NCBI GenBank assembly: GCA_029098065.1 | Contig: JAQXNP010000006.1 | Location: 1 to 14,684, forward strand | Direction of reading: 5' to 3' | Length of the DNA stretch: 14,684 nt | Source of the DNA: Clostridiales bacterium | Lineage (GTDB): Bacteria; Bacillota; Clostridia; Oscillospirales; Oscillospiraceae | Shown: positions 1 to 6,003 of the stretch, one piece after another | Layout of the letters: every line of letters starts with the position of its first letter | How positions within the stretch are numbered: the first letter of the stretch is position 1 | Made by a program: the position numbers and the translations under genes | Notes under the pieces: generated by a model | Told to the model about the DNA's origin: nothing | The model's input: the letters and a program-made list of their open reading frames with translations, nothing else | The model's database searches: none

Positions 1-16
1 ATACACCGTTTCAGAG

Positions 17-280
17 TTACTCCAGCCCCCAGCCCTCCATCCGGCCCTTCAGGGTGGCTGAGGAGAGCTGGGACAGATAGACCACCGGACACTCCCCCCT
101 TTTCTGACACACCGCGAAGGACTTGGGCAGGTCGTCGGTGATATTGATCACCCGCCCCTCTTTTTCCGCCCGTTCCAGAAAGGCCCTGGTCTGGTAGGAC
201 CAGGAGGCATTGTCCAGATCAAAGATCCCGATAATGTCCCGAAAAGGGACCACCACCGACTGCCCCAGATGGAGATACAC
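17..280 (-). CDS. remB: RemB/DUF370 family extracellular matrix regulator
   Basis: The 87-residue product carries the N-terminal family signature YLHLGQSVVV followed by the segment IIGIFDLDNAS, which is diagnostic of DUF370 (RemA/RemB) proteins. In Bacillus subtilis RemA is a DNA-binding activator of matrix genes; RemB, encoded beside recF and gyrB, is its paralogue and also affects matrix formation. The length matches the family (about 80-90 residues). The start is GTG at 280, preceded by AGGGA, and lies 9 bp after the stop of the membrane-protein gene upstream, so it is probably the last visible gene of a yaaA-recF-orf-remB transcript. gyrB is the usual next gene but would lie outside the window. 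The family call is firm; the regulatory target in this organism is unknown. Confidence 0.9.
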   Translation of the reverse strand: MYLHLGQSVVVPFRDIIGIFDLDNASWSYQTRAFLERAEKEGRVINITDDLPKSFAVCQKRGECPVVYLSQLSSATLKGRMEGWGLE

Positions 281-289
281 AGCGTTCCC

Positions 290-622
290 TCACTTTCCCG
301 ACTGATCGTTCTGATCTTCTTTTTTCTCATGAAAGACTTTTGGGGTCCAGAGGTGCTTCCAGCCTCTCCAGCCCAGGAAAAAGCCGATAAAAAGTCCAAG
401 GGCGGACAAGCCGGGGAAAAACAGCAGCGTTTCCAGAGGGGCGCCCTGAACGCCCTGCGCGTCCCAGCCGTGATATCGGAACAGAGTGATCACCGCCACG
501 ATCGCGGCCCCTGCAATCGGCGGGATCAGCCGCCAGAATTTCCGTTTCGGAAACCGGCAGGCACTGTATTCCAGGACGGCCCCCGCCGCCATGGGGGCCA
601 CAAAAAGCGTTGAAATGATCAG
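290..622 (-). CDS. Small three-helix membrane protein, probable CTG start, between recF and remB
   Basis: The product of about 110 residues is not one I can name. It has three hydrophobic segments: near residues 2-20 (ending ...AAGAVLEYSA), 31-47 (around PPIAGAAIVAVITLF) and 63-88 (around FFPGLSALGLFIGFF). A short basic, Trp-rich stretch (GWRGWKHLW) and a charged tail (HEKKEDQNDQ) follow. The reading frame is open well upstream, but that part lies over recF. A strong AAGGAGG ribosome site overlaps the recF stop codon, and the only well-spaced codon after it (8 nt) is CTG at 622-620. The first in-frame ATG (592) has no such site and would cut the first helix. The gene ends 9 bp before remB, so translation is probably coupled. 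The membrane prediction is by eye; function is unknown. Confidence 0.7.
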   Translation of the reverse strand: MIISTLFVAPMAAGAVLEYSACRFPKRKFWRLIPPIAGAAIVAVITLFRYHGWDAQGVQGAPLETLLFFPGLSALGLFIGFFLGWRGWKHLWTPKVFHEKKEDQNDQSGK

Positions 623-635
623 TTTTGTCTCCTCC

Positions 636-1739
636 TTATCGGGTGAGCCGGCCGGAGCGGACCGTAAACCGCCTGCCGTCCTGGGCGATCTGCTTGTCGT
701 CCTCACAGCAGGTGATAAACACCTGCCCGCCGCCGATCCGTTCCAGCACAAAATTCTGCCGCCGCTCATCCAGTTCAGAGAGCACATCATCCAGCAGCAG
801 CACCGGCCATTCTCCGGTGTCTTCATGGAACAGCTCCCGACAGGACAGCTTCAGCGACAGCGCCGCCGTCCGGGTCTGGCCCTGGGAGGCGAACTGCCTG
901 GCGCTCTGGCCGTCGATCTCCACCTCCAGGTCATCCTTGTGGGGCCCGGACAGACACAGCCGGGAATCCAGCTCCGCCCGGCGGTGGGACTGCTGATGCT
1001 CCAGCAGCTCCGACAGGATCTCCCGGGCCGGGGCCAGCGGATCTTTCACCGTACTGACAGTGGTATAGCGGAGGGCCAGTTTCTCCCGGCCTCCGGAGAA
1101 ATCCGACTGGATGGCCGGGGCCAGCTGGGACAGCCGCTTGATAAAATGGGCCCGGTAGTGGATCAGCACCGCCCCCACCTGGGCCATCCGGAGATTGAAG
1201 TCGTCCAGGGTGTCCAGCAGGGAGGGTTTTTCCTCCCAGTCCCGGAGAATACGTGTCTTCTGCTCATAGAGCCGCCGGTACTCGGCCAGAGCGGCGGCGT
1301 ACCGGGGCCGGAGCTGGCAGATGCCGTCATCCAGGAACCGCCGCCGCTGGGCGGCTCCCTCCCGGATGAGGGACAGATCCTCGGGACAAAAGAGGATGGT
1401 CTTCAGCACATCGGAGAGCTCCGCCGACGTCTTCAGCCGGACACCGTTGGAAAACAGTTCACGGCGCTCTCCCCGGTGGAGCCGGGCCTCCAGCGTGAAA
1501 TCCCGTTCCCGGGTATGGACCTCTCCCGTCAGACCGGCGTGGTTCACCCCGAACTGAATGAGTTCCCGGTCATACCGGGCCCGGTGGGTTCTGGCGGAGG
1601 ACAGATAGGACACCGCCTCCAACAGGTTGGTCTTTCCCTGGGCGTTCTCCCCGCAGATGACGTTCACACCGGGGGAAAAAGAGACTTCCTCATGGACGTA
1701 GTTTCGGAAAAAATCCAGAGTCAGGGCCTTGACGATCAT
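636..1739 (-). CDS. recF: DNA replication and repair protein RecF
   Basis: This 367-residue SMC-like ATPase loads RecA onto single-stranded gaps with RecO and RecR during recombinational repair and restart of forks. It shows Walker [10 protein letters not shown] at residues 30-38, the ABC-type signature region [15 protein letters not shown] in the last quarter, and Walker [12 protein letters not shown] shortly after it, all in the canonical RecF order. The length is typical (360-370). The ATG at 1739 overlaps the stop of the upstream S4-domain gene as ATGA, giving translational coupling. A much longer open frame runs upstream to 2090 but only repeats yaaA in another frame. The stop codon overlaps the ribosome site of the small membrane protein gene downstream. 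Confidence 0.97.
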   Translation of the reverse strand: MIVKALTLDFFRNYVHEEVSFSPGVNVICGENAQGKTNLLEAVSYLSSARTHRARYDRELIQFGVNHAGLTGEVHTRERDFTLEARLHRGERRELFSNGVRLKTSAELSDVLKTILFCPEDLSLIREGAAQRRRFLDDGICQLRPRYAAALAEYRRLYEQKTRILRDWEEKPSLLDTLDDFNLRMAQVGAVLIHYRAHFIKRLSQLAPAIQSDFSGGREKLALRYTTVSTVKDPLAPAREILSELLEHQQSHRRAELDSRLCLSGPHKDDLEVEIDGQSARQFASQGQTRTAALSLKLSCRELFHEDTGEWPVLLLDDVLSELDERRQNFVLERIGGGQVFITCCEDDKQIAQDGRRFTVRSGRLTR

Positions 1740-1948
1740 TGGACGACGAGCCTCACGCCGTCCAGTTCCACCCGGTCGCCGGGGCGGAGCTTCTTGCCCC
1801 GCATGGTACAGCTCTCCCCGTTCACTCTGACCGCCCCCGACTGGATGAGCTGCTTTGCCTCTCCGCCGGTCTCGGTCAGGGCGGCAAATTTCAAAAGGGC
1901 TTCCAGTTTGATATATTCCGTAGATATTTTCACGCTTTCCTCTCTCAC
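1736..1948 (-). CDS. yaaA: S4-domain RNA-binding protein, YaaA type
   Basis: This 70-residue protein is essentially one S4 RNA-binding fold. The segment [19 protein letters not shown] leads into [11 protein letters not shown] and then [14 protein letters not shown], the pattern of YaaA/RlbA-type proteins always found between dnaN and recF in Bacillota. B. subtilis YaaA, implicated in ribosome assembly, is 71 residues. The start is a choice between two GTG codons. GTG at 1948 has GGGGAGGG in front at good spacing and gives the family length. GTG at 1933 would give 65 residues and has a weaker site. The gene overlaps recF by 4 bp. A 183-bp gap to dnaN with an inverted repeat lies upstream. Confidence 0.9.
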   Translation of the reverse strand: MREESVKISTEYIKLEALLKFAALTETGGEAKQLIQSGAVRVNGESCTMRGKKLRPGDRVELDGVRLVVQ

Positions 1949-2051
1949 GGACGTCCCTCCCCTCTCTATTGTCATGGGTGCGGAAGAAAGTCCCGCGCCT
2001 TTTGTGAAAGGGTTCTCCCGCTTCCGCGGAAATACCCCCTGCCGCAATGGC

Positions 2052-2088
2052 GCGATTCCATCCAAAGCGGCCGGTTCCATGGAATCGC
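2052..2088. repeat. 10-bp perfect inverted repeat in the dnaN-yaaA gap
   Basis: GCGATTCCAT (2052-2061) and ATGGAATCGC (2079-2088) are exact reverse complements separated by 17 nt. The right arm also contains the palindrome TTCCATGGAA (2075-2084). No T-run follows on the minus strand, so it does not look like an intrinsic terminator for dnaN. It may be an RNA hairpin or protein site controlling read-through into yaaA-recF. The pairing is directly visible; any role is inferred. Confidence 0.5.
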
Positions 2089-2131
2089 ACGGCGTGGACG
2101 CTTTTTATTCATCAGATATATTGTAGCCGGT

Positions 2132-3247
2132 TCAGCCCGCGCTCAGCCGGACCGGGAGAACCATGAACAGGAAGGACTCCTCCCCCTCCGGGACGCCGGT
2201 GGGCACGATGATGCAGGGAGAGGACGCAGTCCCCAGCTTGAGGGTGGCGGTATCCGTGGGAACCACCTTCAGCGCGTCCATCAGCAGACGGTTGTTAAAG
2301 CCGATCTTCAGCCCGCCGCCGTCTCCGGTGACGGGACACTGGTCGGCGGCGTCCCCGATGGCGGTGCGGGTGGTGAAGAAGATGCTGCCGTCCCCAATGG
2401 TGCAGCGCAGGGGACTTTTGAATTTCTCACTGATAATGAGGCTCACACGGTCAATCGAGGCCATCAGCTGCCGGATATCCGCGGTGAGCTCGATGGTGCT
2501 TTTTCGATTGATGGCCTGGCGGTAATCCAGAAATTCTCCCTCCAGCCGGCGGGTGACCAGCAGGGTGGAACCCACCCGGAACAGGATGTGACGGGCGCCG
2601 GCGGTGACGGACACGATTTCATCGGTGTCGGCGCAGATGCCCCGGACTTCGTTCAGCGCGGCGCCGGGGACCACGAAGGAGAAGTTCTTTCCCGGCGCCT
2701 TTTCCAGCTTCTCCCGGCGGATAGCCAGCCGCTGGCCGTCCACGGAAACTATCGTGAGGGTCCCGCCGGTAATCTCGAACAGGGAGCCGGTGAGGATGGG
2801 CCGGCTCTCATTGTCGCTGATGGCGAACAGGGTGCGGGAGATCATGTCGGAGAGAAGGGATTGGGACAGCTCCAGGGTGTTCTGGGGCTCCACCGAGGGA
2901 AGCTCGGGGAATTCTTCCGGGTCAATGCCCTGGATGTTGAATTCACTCGTACCGCACTGAATGTGGACGGTGAGGCCGTCGGAAGAGAACGTGACCATGT
3001 CATCCGGCAGACGGCGGATAATGTCGCCGAACAGGCGGGAGGACAGGACCAGAGAGCCGCCTTCTCCCACCTGGGCCGGGACCACGGTGCGGATGCCGGT
3101 CTCCAGGTTATAGCCGGTGAGCCGCAGTTCGCTGTCCGCTTCCAGAAGGATGCCTTCCAGCGCGGGGATGGAGCTTTTGGCGGCGGCGGCCCGGGATGAG
3201 GTGGAAATGGCGGCCTGGAGAAGTGCCTTTTCACAAGAGAATTTCAT
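2132..3247 (-). CDS. dnaN: DNA polymerase III beta subunit (sliding clamp)
   Basis: The 371-residue product matches the beta clamp across its length: the N-terminus MKFSCEKALLQAAISTSSRA, the middle segment IDPEEFPELPSVE, and the C-terminal LPVR motif next to the end (VLPVRLSAG). Two copies form a ring around DNA that tethers the replicative polymerase and partners such as MutS and ligase. Length agrees with the family (about 366-378). The ATG at 3247 is preceded by AAGGAAGG at normal spacing; the open frame continues upstream only through the DnaA-box region. It lies downstream of dnaA, separated by the presumed origin, and 183 bp before yaaA. No clear private promoter was found, so it may depend on dnaA read-through or a promoter in the oriC gap. 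Confidence 0.97.
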   Translation of the reverse strand: MKFSCEKALLQAAISTSSRAAAAKSSIPALEGILLEADSELRLTGYNLETGIRTVVPAQVGEGGSLVLSSRLFGDIIRRLPDDMVTFSSDGLTVHIQCGTSEFNIQGIDPEEFPELPSVEPQNTLELSQSLLSDMISRTLFAISDNESRPILTGSLFEITGGTLTIVSVDGQRLAIRREKLEKAPGKNFSFVVPGAALNEVRGICADTDEIVSVTAGARHILFRVGSTLLVTRRLEGEFLDYRQAINRKSTIELTADIRQLMASIDRVSLIISEKFKSPLRCTIGDGSIFFTTRTAIGDAADQCPVTGDGGGLKIGFNNRLLMDALKVVPTDTATLKLGTASSPCIIVPTGVPEGEESFLFMVLPVRLSAG

Positions 3248-3488
3248 GGGTTTCCTTCCTTTCGCCGCTCTCCGCAAGGAGAGGAGGGGATTTTTGTCGT
3301 AATAGTAAGCCGTAGAAAAAAACATTGTGGAAAAAACCGCAAATCGCTTGGGAGAGCAGGAAAAACGCGTCCACAGGGGCTGTGGAGAAAAATGGGGCGG
3401 TTTCCACAGGCGGGAAGAGAAGCTGAATTTATCCACACAGGGTTTTCCACATATCCACGTTTTCCGGTGGATTTGTGGATTTCTCCGA
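3248..3488. other. oriC: Probable replication origin (oriC): DnaA-box cluster between dnaA and dnaN
   Basis: The 241-bp gap holds a cluster of DnaA-binding 9-mers. TTATCCACA at 3429-3437 is a perfect consensus. One-mismatch boxes are TTTTCCACA at 3443-3451, and on the minus strand at 3326-3334 (TTTTCCACA) and 3381-3389 (TTCTCCACA). Two-mismatch boxes lie at 3400-3408, 3451-3459 and 3474-3482 (minus). They occur in both orientations and are packed most densely at 3429-3482, just after the dnaA stop codon. In Bacillota, oriC lies beside dnaA, and the dnaA-dnaN gap usually carries the unwinding element. The strand of genes also switches outward here. Motif positions are seen; origin activity is inferred. 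Confidence 0.85.
3300..3308 (+). other. DnaA-trio-like element of the origin unwinding site
   Basis: TAATAGTAA reads as three successive TA(A/G) trinucleotides and lies on the dnaN side of the DnaA boxes, 17 nt from the box at 3326. In B. subtilis the trios start TAATAG and lie on the strand complementary to dnaA-dnaN, beyond the last DnaA box toward dnaN, with a GC cluster between. Here a GCCG follows at 3309-3312. Strand and order match; the spacing is longer than I would expect, so this is a candidate only. Confidence 0.45.
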
Positions 3489-4799
3489 TCACTCGTATCT
3501 GGCGTTGATGTTGGCGTTGATGTCCTTGATGATCTCGGCCATTTCAGGGGACTGCTTGGTCATTTTTTCGATGCGCTCGATGGAGTGCATCACGGTGCTG
3601 TGGTCCCGGCCGTCGAACTCCCGGCCAATCTCCTTCAGGGAGAGATTGGTCATCCGCCGGATCTCGTACATGGCGATCTGCCGGGCCAGGACGGTGTCCT
3701 TGCTCCGGTACTGGCCCCGGATGTCCTGGGGTTCGATATTGTAGAACTTGGCAGTCTCCTCAATGATGTCGGCGGCGGAGGGGAGAAATTCCGTCTTGTC
3801 TTTGAACATGTCCCGCACCGCCCGGCTCACGGTGTCCACGTCCACGTCCTCTCCCATCAGCTCCTGGAAGGCCAGCAGCTTGTTGACGGTGCCCTCGATC
3901 TGACGGACGTTGGCGGTGATATTGTCGGCGATGTAGCGGAGAACGGGATCCGGCAGATTCATCCCCCGCCGGATGGCCTTATTTTTGATGATGGCCATCC
4001 GGGTCTCGTAGTCGGGTGGCTGCACATCCACCGGCAGGCCCCATTCAAACCGGGTGCGCAGCCGGTCGTCCAGCCGGAGCATCTCCTTGGGCGGACGGTC
4101 GGCGGTAAAGACAATCTGATGACCCGCTTCATAGAGGGCGTTGAAGGTGTGGAACATCTCCTCCTGGGTGGACTCCCGTCCGGCGATGAACTGTACGTCG
4201 TCCATGAGAAAGACGTCAGCATCCCGGAATTTTTCCCGGAACTCCTGATTTCTGCCTTCCCGGATGGCGGCGATCAGTTCGTTGGTGAAGGCGTCGCCCT
4301 TGATGTACACGATGCGGTAGGAGGGAAACTTGTCGTGAATGGAGTGGGCGATGGCGTAAAGAAGATGGGTCTTGCCCAGACCGGACTCGCCGTAGATAAA
4401 AAGCGGGTTATAGCTTTTGGCGGGTTCGTCGGCCACACTGCGGGCGGCGGAATAGGCGAATTTATTGGAGGAGCCTACCACGAATTTGTCAAAGGTATAT
4501 TCCTCGGTGCCGGGAAGAAATTCGTCCTCGTTTTTCTGGAAGGAGTCTTTCTCCCCCTCCCCCAGAACCTTCACGTCGAAATCGGCGGAAAAAAGCTCCC
4601 GGAGCGCGTTCTGGATATTGGGGAGATAACGGGAGACGATGATATCCCGTTTGAAGTTGGAGGGTGTATAAAGCACGAAGGTGTTTTCATCCAGAGAGAC
4701 CGCTTCAGCATCGTCAAACCAGGTGTTCAGAGTGGTGGAAGTGAGCTCATTCTCCATGAGTTTGAGGACCCGTTTCCAGATTTCAGCGGCGGAATTCAT
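3489..4799 (-). CDS. dnaA: Chromosomal replication initiator protein DnaA
   Basis: This 436-residue AAA+ ATPase binds DnaA boxes, opens oriC and recruits the helicase. Domain I (residues 1-76, with the NTWFDD and LYTPSNFKRD motifs) is followed by a short linker. The AAA+ core has Walker A GESGLGKT (137-144), Walker B FLMDD (197-201), sensor I FTADRPP and the arginine-finger region RLRTRFEWGL. Domain IV ends with the DNA-binding signature GRDHSTV (397-403). Length is close to B. subtilis (446). ATG at 4799 with AGGTG upstream is preferred; a GTG at 4835 would add 12 residues but lacks a good ribosome site and does not fit the family N-terminus. It is transcribed from a promoter at 4855-4883 and faces rpmH divergently. 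Confidence 0.98.
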   Translation of the reverse strand: MNSAAEIWKRVLKLMENELTSTTLNTWFDDAEAVSLDENTFVLYTPSNFKRDIIVSRYLPNIQNALRELFSADFDVKVLGEGEKDSFQKNEDEFLPGTEEYTFDKFVVGSSNKFAYSAARSVADEPAKSYNPLFIYGESGLGKTHLLYAIAHSIHDKFPSYRIVYIKGDAFTNELIAAIREGRNQEFREKFRDADVFLMDDVQFIAGRESTQEEMFHTFNALYEAGHQIVFTADRPPKEMLRLDDRLRTRFEWGLPVDVQPPDYETRMAIIKNKAIRRGMNLPDPVLRYIADNITANVRQIEGTVNKLLAFQELMGEDVDVDTVSRAVRDMFKDKTEFLPSAADIIEETAKFYNIEPQDIRGQYRSKDTVLARQIAMYEIRRMTNLSLKEIGREFDGRDHSTVMHSIERIEKMTKQSPEMAEIIKDINANINARYE

Positions 4800-4854
4800 A
4801 TGTGTTTTCACCTGCTTTTTCCAGCGCAGTTGCACGCGCCATTTTAACTGATTT

Positions 4855-4883
4855 ATTATATCAAAAACACACCCTTAAAGCAA
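4855..4883 (-). promoter_or_regulatory. dnaA promoter
   Basis: On the minus strand, TTGCTT (4883-4878) and a perfect TATAAT (4860-4855) are separated by 17 nt. Transcription would start near 4848, giving a leader of about 49 nt before the dnaA ATG. TGTGTTTT at 4801-4808 and AAAACACA at 4864-4871 are 8-bp inverted copies flanking the -10 and start region, a possible operator. No perfect DnaA box overlaps the promoter. Confidence 0.65.
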
Positions 4884-5008
4884 TGAAAAAGCCTTGTGTC
4901 GTGGGGAAAATTTTCGGTTTTGAAGGTATAAAATTGTAGCTTTAAATTTTTAAGACACAAGATATGGTGCCGGGCAAAAAATCAGAACAGACAAAGAAAA
5001 AATGATAG

Positions 5009-5038
5009 GTGACAGGGGAATTATTTATCCAGTATAAT
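5009..5038 (+). promoter_or_regulatory. rpmH-operon promoter
   Basis: GTGACA (5009-5014; five of six to consensus) and perfect TATAAT (5033-5038) are separated by 18 nt. Transcription would start near 5045, giving a leader of about 109 nt before rpmH. It is the only strong plus-strand promoter visible before the rpmH-rnpA-yidD-yidC-jag run. Confidence 0.75.
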
Positions 5039-5045
5039 ACCATTT

Positions 5046-5099
5046 GCATCTTAATGAGATGCGAGATGATTTGACGACCGCGTCCGGTTTGGCCGGACG
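5046..5099 (+). promoter_or_regulatory. Two hairpins in the rpmH leader
   Basis: Hairpin one is GCATCT (5046-5051) with AGATGC (5057-5062) around a 5-nt loop, placed at the predicted 5' end of the transcript. Hairpin two is CGTCCGG (5081-5087) with CCGGACG (5093-5099) around a 5-nt loop. Neither is followed by a T-run, so they are not terminators. They may protect the transcript end or help control L34 synthesis; that role is inferred. Confidence 0.5.
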
Positions 5100-5153
5100 T
5101 TGTGGTGGGTGGGGTATCTGCCCCGTCAGAATGAGTACAGGAGGTGTACCGAA

Positions 5154-5288
5154 ATGGTTCGTACCTATCAGCCCAAGAAGCGTCAGCGCAGCAAGGTCCA
5201 CGGATTCCGCAAGCGCATGGCTACTGCCAACGGCCGGAAGGTCCTCTCCCGGCGCCGCCGCGCCGGCCGGGTCCGCCTGAGCCACTGA
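5154..5288 (+). CDS. rpmH: 50S ribosomal protein L34
   Basis: The 44-residue, very basic protein carries the complete L34 signature, with TYQPKKRQR near the start, HGFRKRMAT in the middle and the Arg-rich segment [12 protein letters not shown] before the end. It binds 23S rRNA in the large ribosomal subunit. The length is exactly that of bacterial L34. The start is ATG at 5154, with AGGAGGTG at 5139-5146 and a 7-nt spacer; an open frame from 5100 has no support. It is the first gene after the rpmH promoter, and rnpA follows after 129 nt that contain a strong hairpin. Confidence 0.98.
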   Translation: MVRTYQPKKRQRSKVHGFRKRMATANGRKVLSRRRRAGRVRLSH

Positions 5289-5346
5289 GTCCCGCTGTGG
5301 ACTCTGTCGGGGCAGGGCAAGCAACCGAATACAGGGCATTTTGAGC

Positions 5347-5374
5347 GGGGCGGTGGAAATTTTTCTGCCGCCCC
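5347..5374 (+). promoter_or_regulatory. Stable hairpin between rpmH and rnpA
   Basis: GGGGCGGTGGAA (5347-5358) pairs with the segment ending in CCGCCCC (5363-5374), giving a 12-bp stem with two G-U pairs and a 4-nt loop. A T-run (5392-5397) lies 17 nt downstream rather than directly after the stem, so it is not a standard terminator. It could act in partial termination or as an RNA processing or stability element that lowers rnpA and yidC expression relative to rpmH. Confidence 0.5.
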
Positions 5375-5417
5375 TGCGGTGCATCAGGAACTTTTTTGAC
5401 GAAAGAGGCGAAAAAAG

Positions 5418-5759
5418 GTGAAGTATACGGTTTCCATGAAGGAAAATCACCTGTTCCGCCGTCTCTATGCCAAGGGGAAAAACGGAGCATCCCCCTGTCT
5501 GGCAGTCTACGCCAGAAAAAACCGGCTGGGGAAAAACCGGCTGGGTCTGACAGTGGGGACCAAGGTTGGAAAGGCGGTCCGGCGCAACAAGATCCGCCGC
5601 CGGATCCGGGAAGCCTACCGCATCCACGAAGGGCAGATGACCACTGGCTGGGATCTGGTGGTGGTGGCCCGGGTAAAGGCGGCCTACGCCCCCTATGACC
5701 AGTTGGAGCGGGAACTGCTCCGTCTGTTGGACAAGCTTGGGGTGCGGAAAAAACTGTGA
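5418..5759 (+). CDS. rnpA: Ribonuclease P protein component
   Basis: The 113-residue basic protein binds the RNase P RNA and helps 5' maturation of tRNAs. It has the N-terminal FRRLYAKGK motif, then [21 protein letters not shown], which includes the RNR-type signature ([12 protein letters not shown]) of RnpA, and a C-terminal DLVVVAR strand. Length is typical (110-120). GTG at 5418 gives the N-terminus [13 protein letters not shown], which fits family members better than the internal ATG at 5436. The stop overlaps the yidD start as GTGA. The rpmH-rnpA pair is a near-universal bacterial arrangement. Confidence 0.97.
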   Translation: MKYTVSMKENHLFRRLYAKGKNGASPCLAVYARKNRLGKNRLGLTVGTKVGKAVRRNKIRRRIREAYRIHEGQMTTGWDLVVVARVKAAYAPYDQLERELLRLLDKLGVRKKL

Positions 5760-5974
5760 AAGCGCTGCTGATCCGGCTGATCCGGTTTTATCAGAAACAC
5801 ATTTCTCCCGCCCGTCCCCCCTGTTGCCGGTTTATCCCCACCTGTTCCGCCTATGCCCTGGAGGCCATTGAGAAGTACGGCGCCTGGAAAGGGGGCCTTC
5901 TGGCCCTGCGCAGGATTCTCAGATGCCAGCCCTTTCACCGGCAAAAAAGCATTGAATACGACCCCGTCCCATAA
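5756..5974 (+). CDS. yidD: Membrane protein insertion efficiency factor YidD
   Basis: This 72-residue protein shows the YidD core [21 protein letters not shown] followed by [14 protein letters not shown] and a final YDPVP. It is a small membrane-associated factor that assists YidC-dependent insertion. The GTG start overlaps the rnpA stop by 4 bp, so translation is probably coupled. Three conserved cysteines (CC and TC) are present. The segment between the RILRC motif and YDPVP reads [10 protein letters not shown] rather than the usual HPFHPGG, a small local divergence that leaves the ends of the domain intact. yidC follows 29 bp downstream. Confidence 0.95.
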   Translation: MKALLIRLIRFYQKHISPARPPCCRFIPTCSAYALEAIEKYGAWKGGLLALRRILRCQPFHRQKSIEYDPVP

Positions 5975-6003
5975 TTTAAAACTACGATGTGGAGGCAATG
6001 TCC

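Larger units (their letters stand above)
4800..5153. other. AT-rich divergent dnaA/rpmH intergenic region
   Basis: This 354-bp stretch has no gene. It is visibly AT-rich from about 4841 to 5040, unlike the GC-rich genes around it, and holds the dnaA and rpmH promoters. An 8-bp inverted repeat, CTTGTGTC (4893-4900) and GACACAAG (4954-4961), sits near the middle. One weak DnaA box (TTATCCAGT, 5025-5033, two mismatches) overlaps the rpmH -10. It might be the second half of a bipartite origin as in B. subtilis, but the lack of strong boxes argues against a main role in DnaA binding. Confidence 0.6.

Noticed and set aside
1736..2080. Longer start for the S4-domain protein (114 residues)
   Set aside because: The extra 44 residues do not resemble the family and lack a ribosome site; the GTG at 1948 with GGGGAGGG fits the 70-residue length.
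486..2126. 546-codon open frame on the plus strand opposite recF and yaaA
   Set aside because: It is antisense to clear recF/yaaA coding sequence, has low-complexity Pro/Gln/Gly composition typical of GC-rich shadow frames, and no ribosome site.
3292..3301. Possible Spo0A box (TTTGTCGTA) near the origin
   Set aside because: Differs from TTTGTCGAA at one base and stands alone; too weak to call without the genome's own consensus.
4800..4835. GTG start for dnaA 12 codons upstream
   Set aside because: No good ribosome site, and the ATG at 4799 matches the usual DnaA N-terminus.
3327..4847. 506-codon open frame opposite dnaA
   Set aside because: Antisense shadow of dnaA; no domain and no start signal.
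5071..5076. TTGACG as a -35 element for a second rpmH promoter
   Set aside because: No -10-like hexamer lies 16-18 nt downstream; the region there is the GC-rich leader hairpin.
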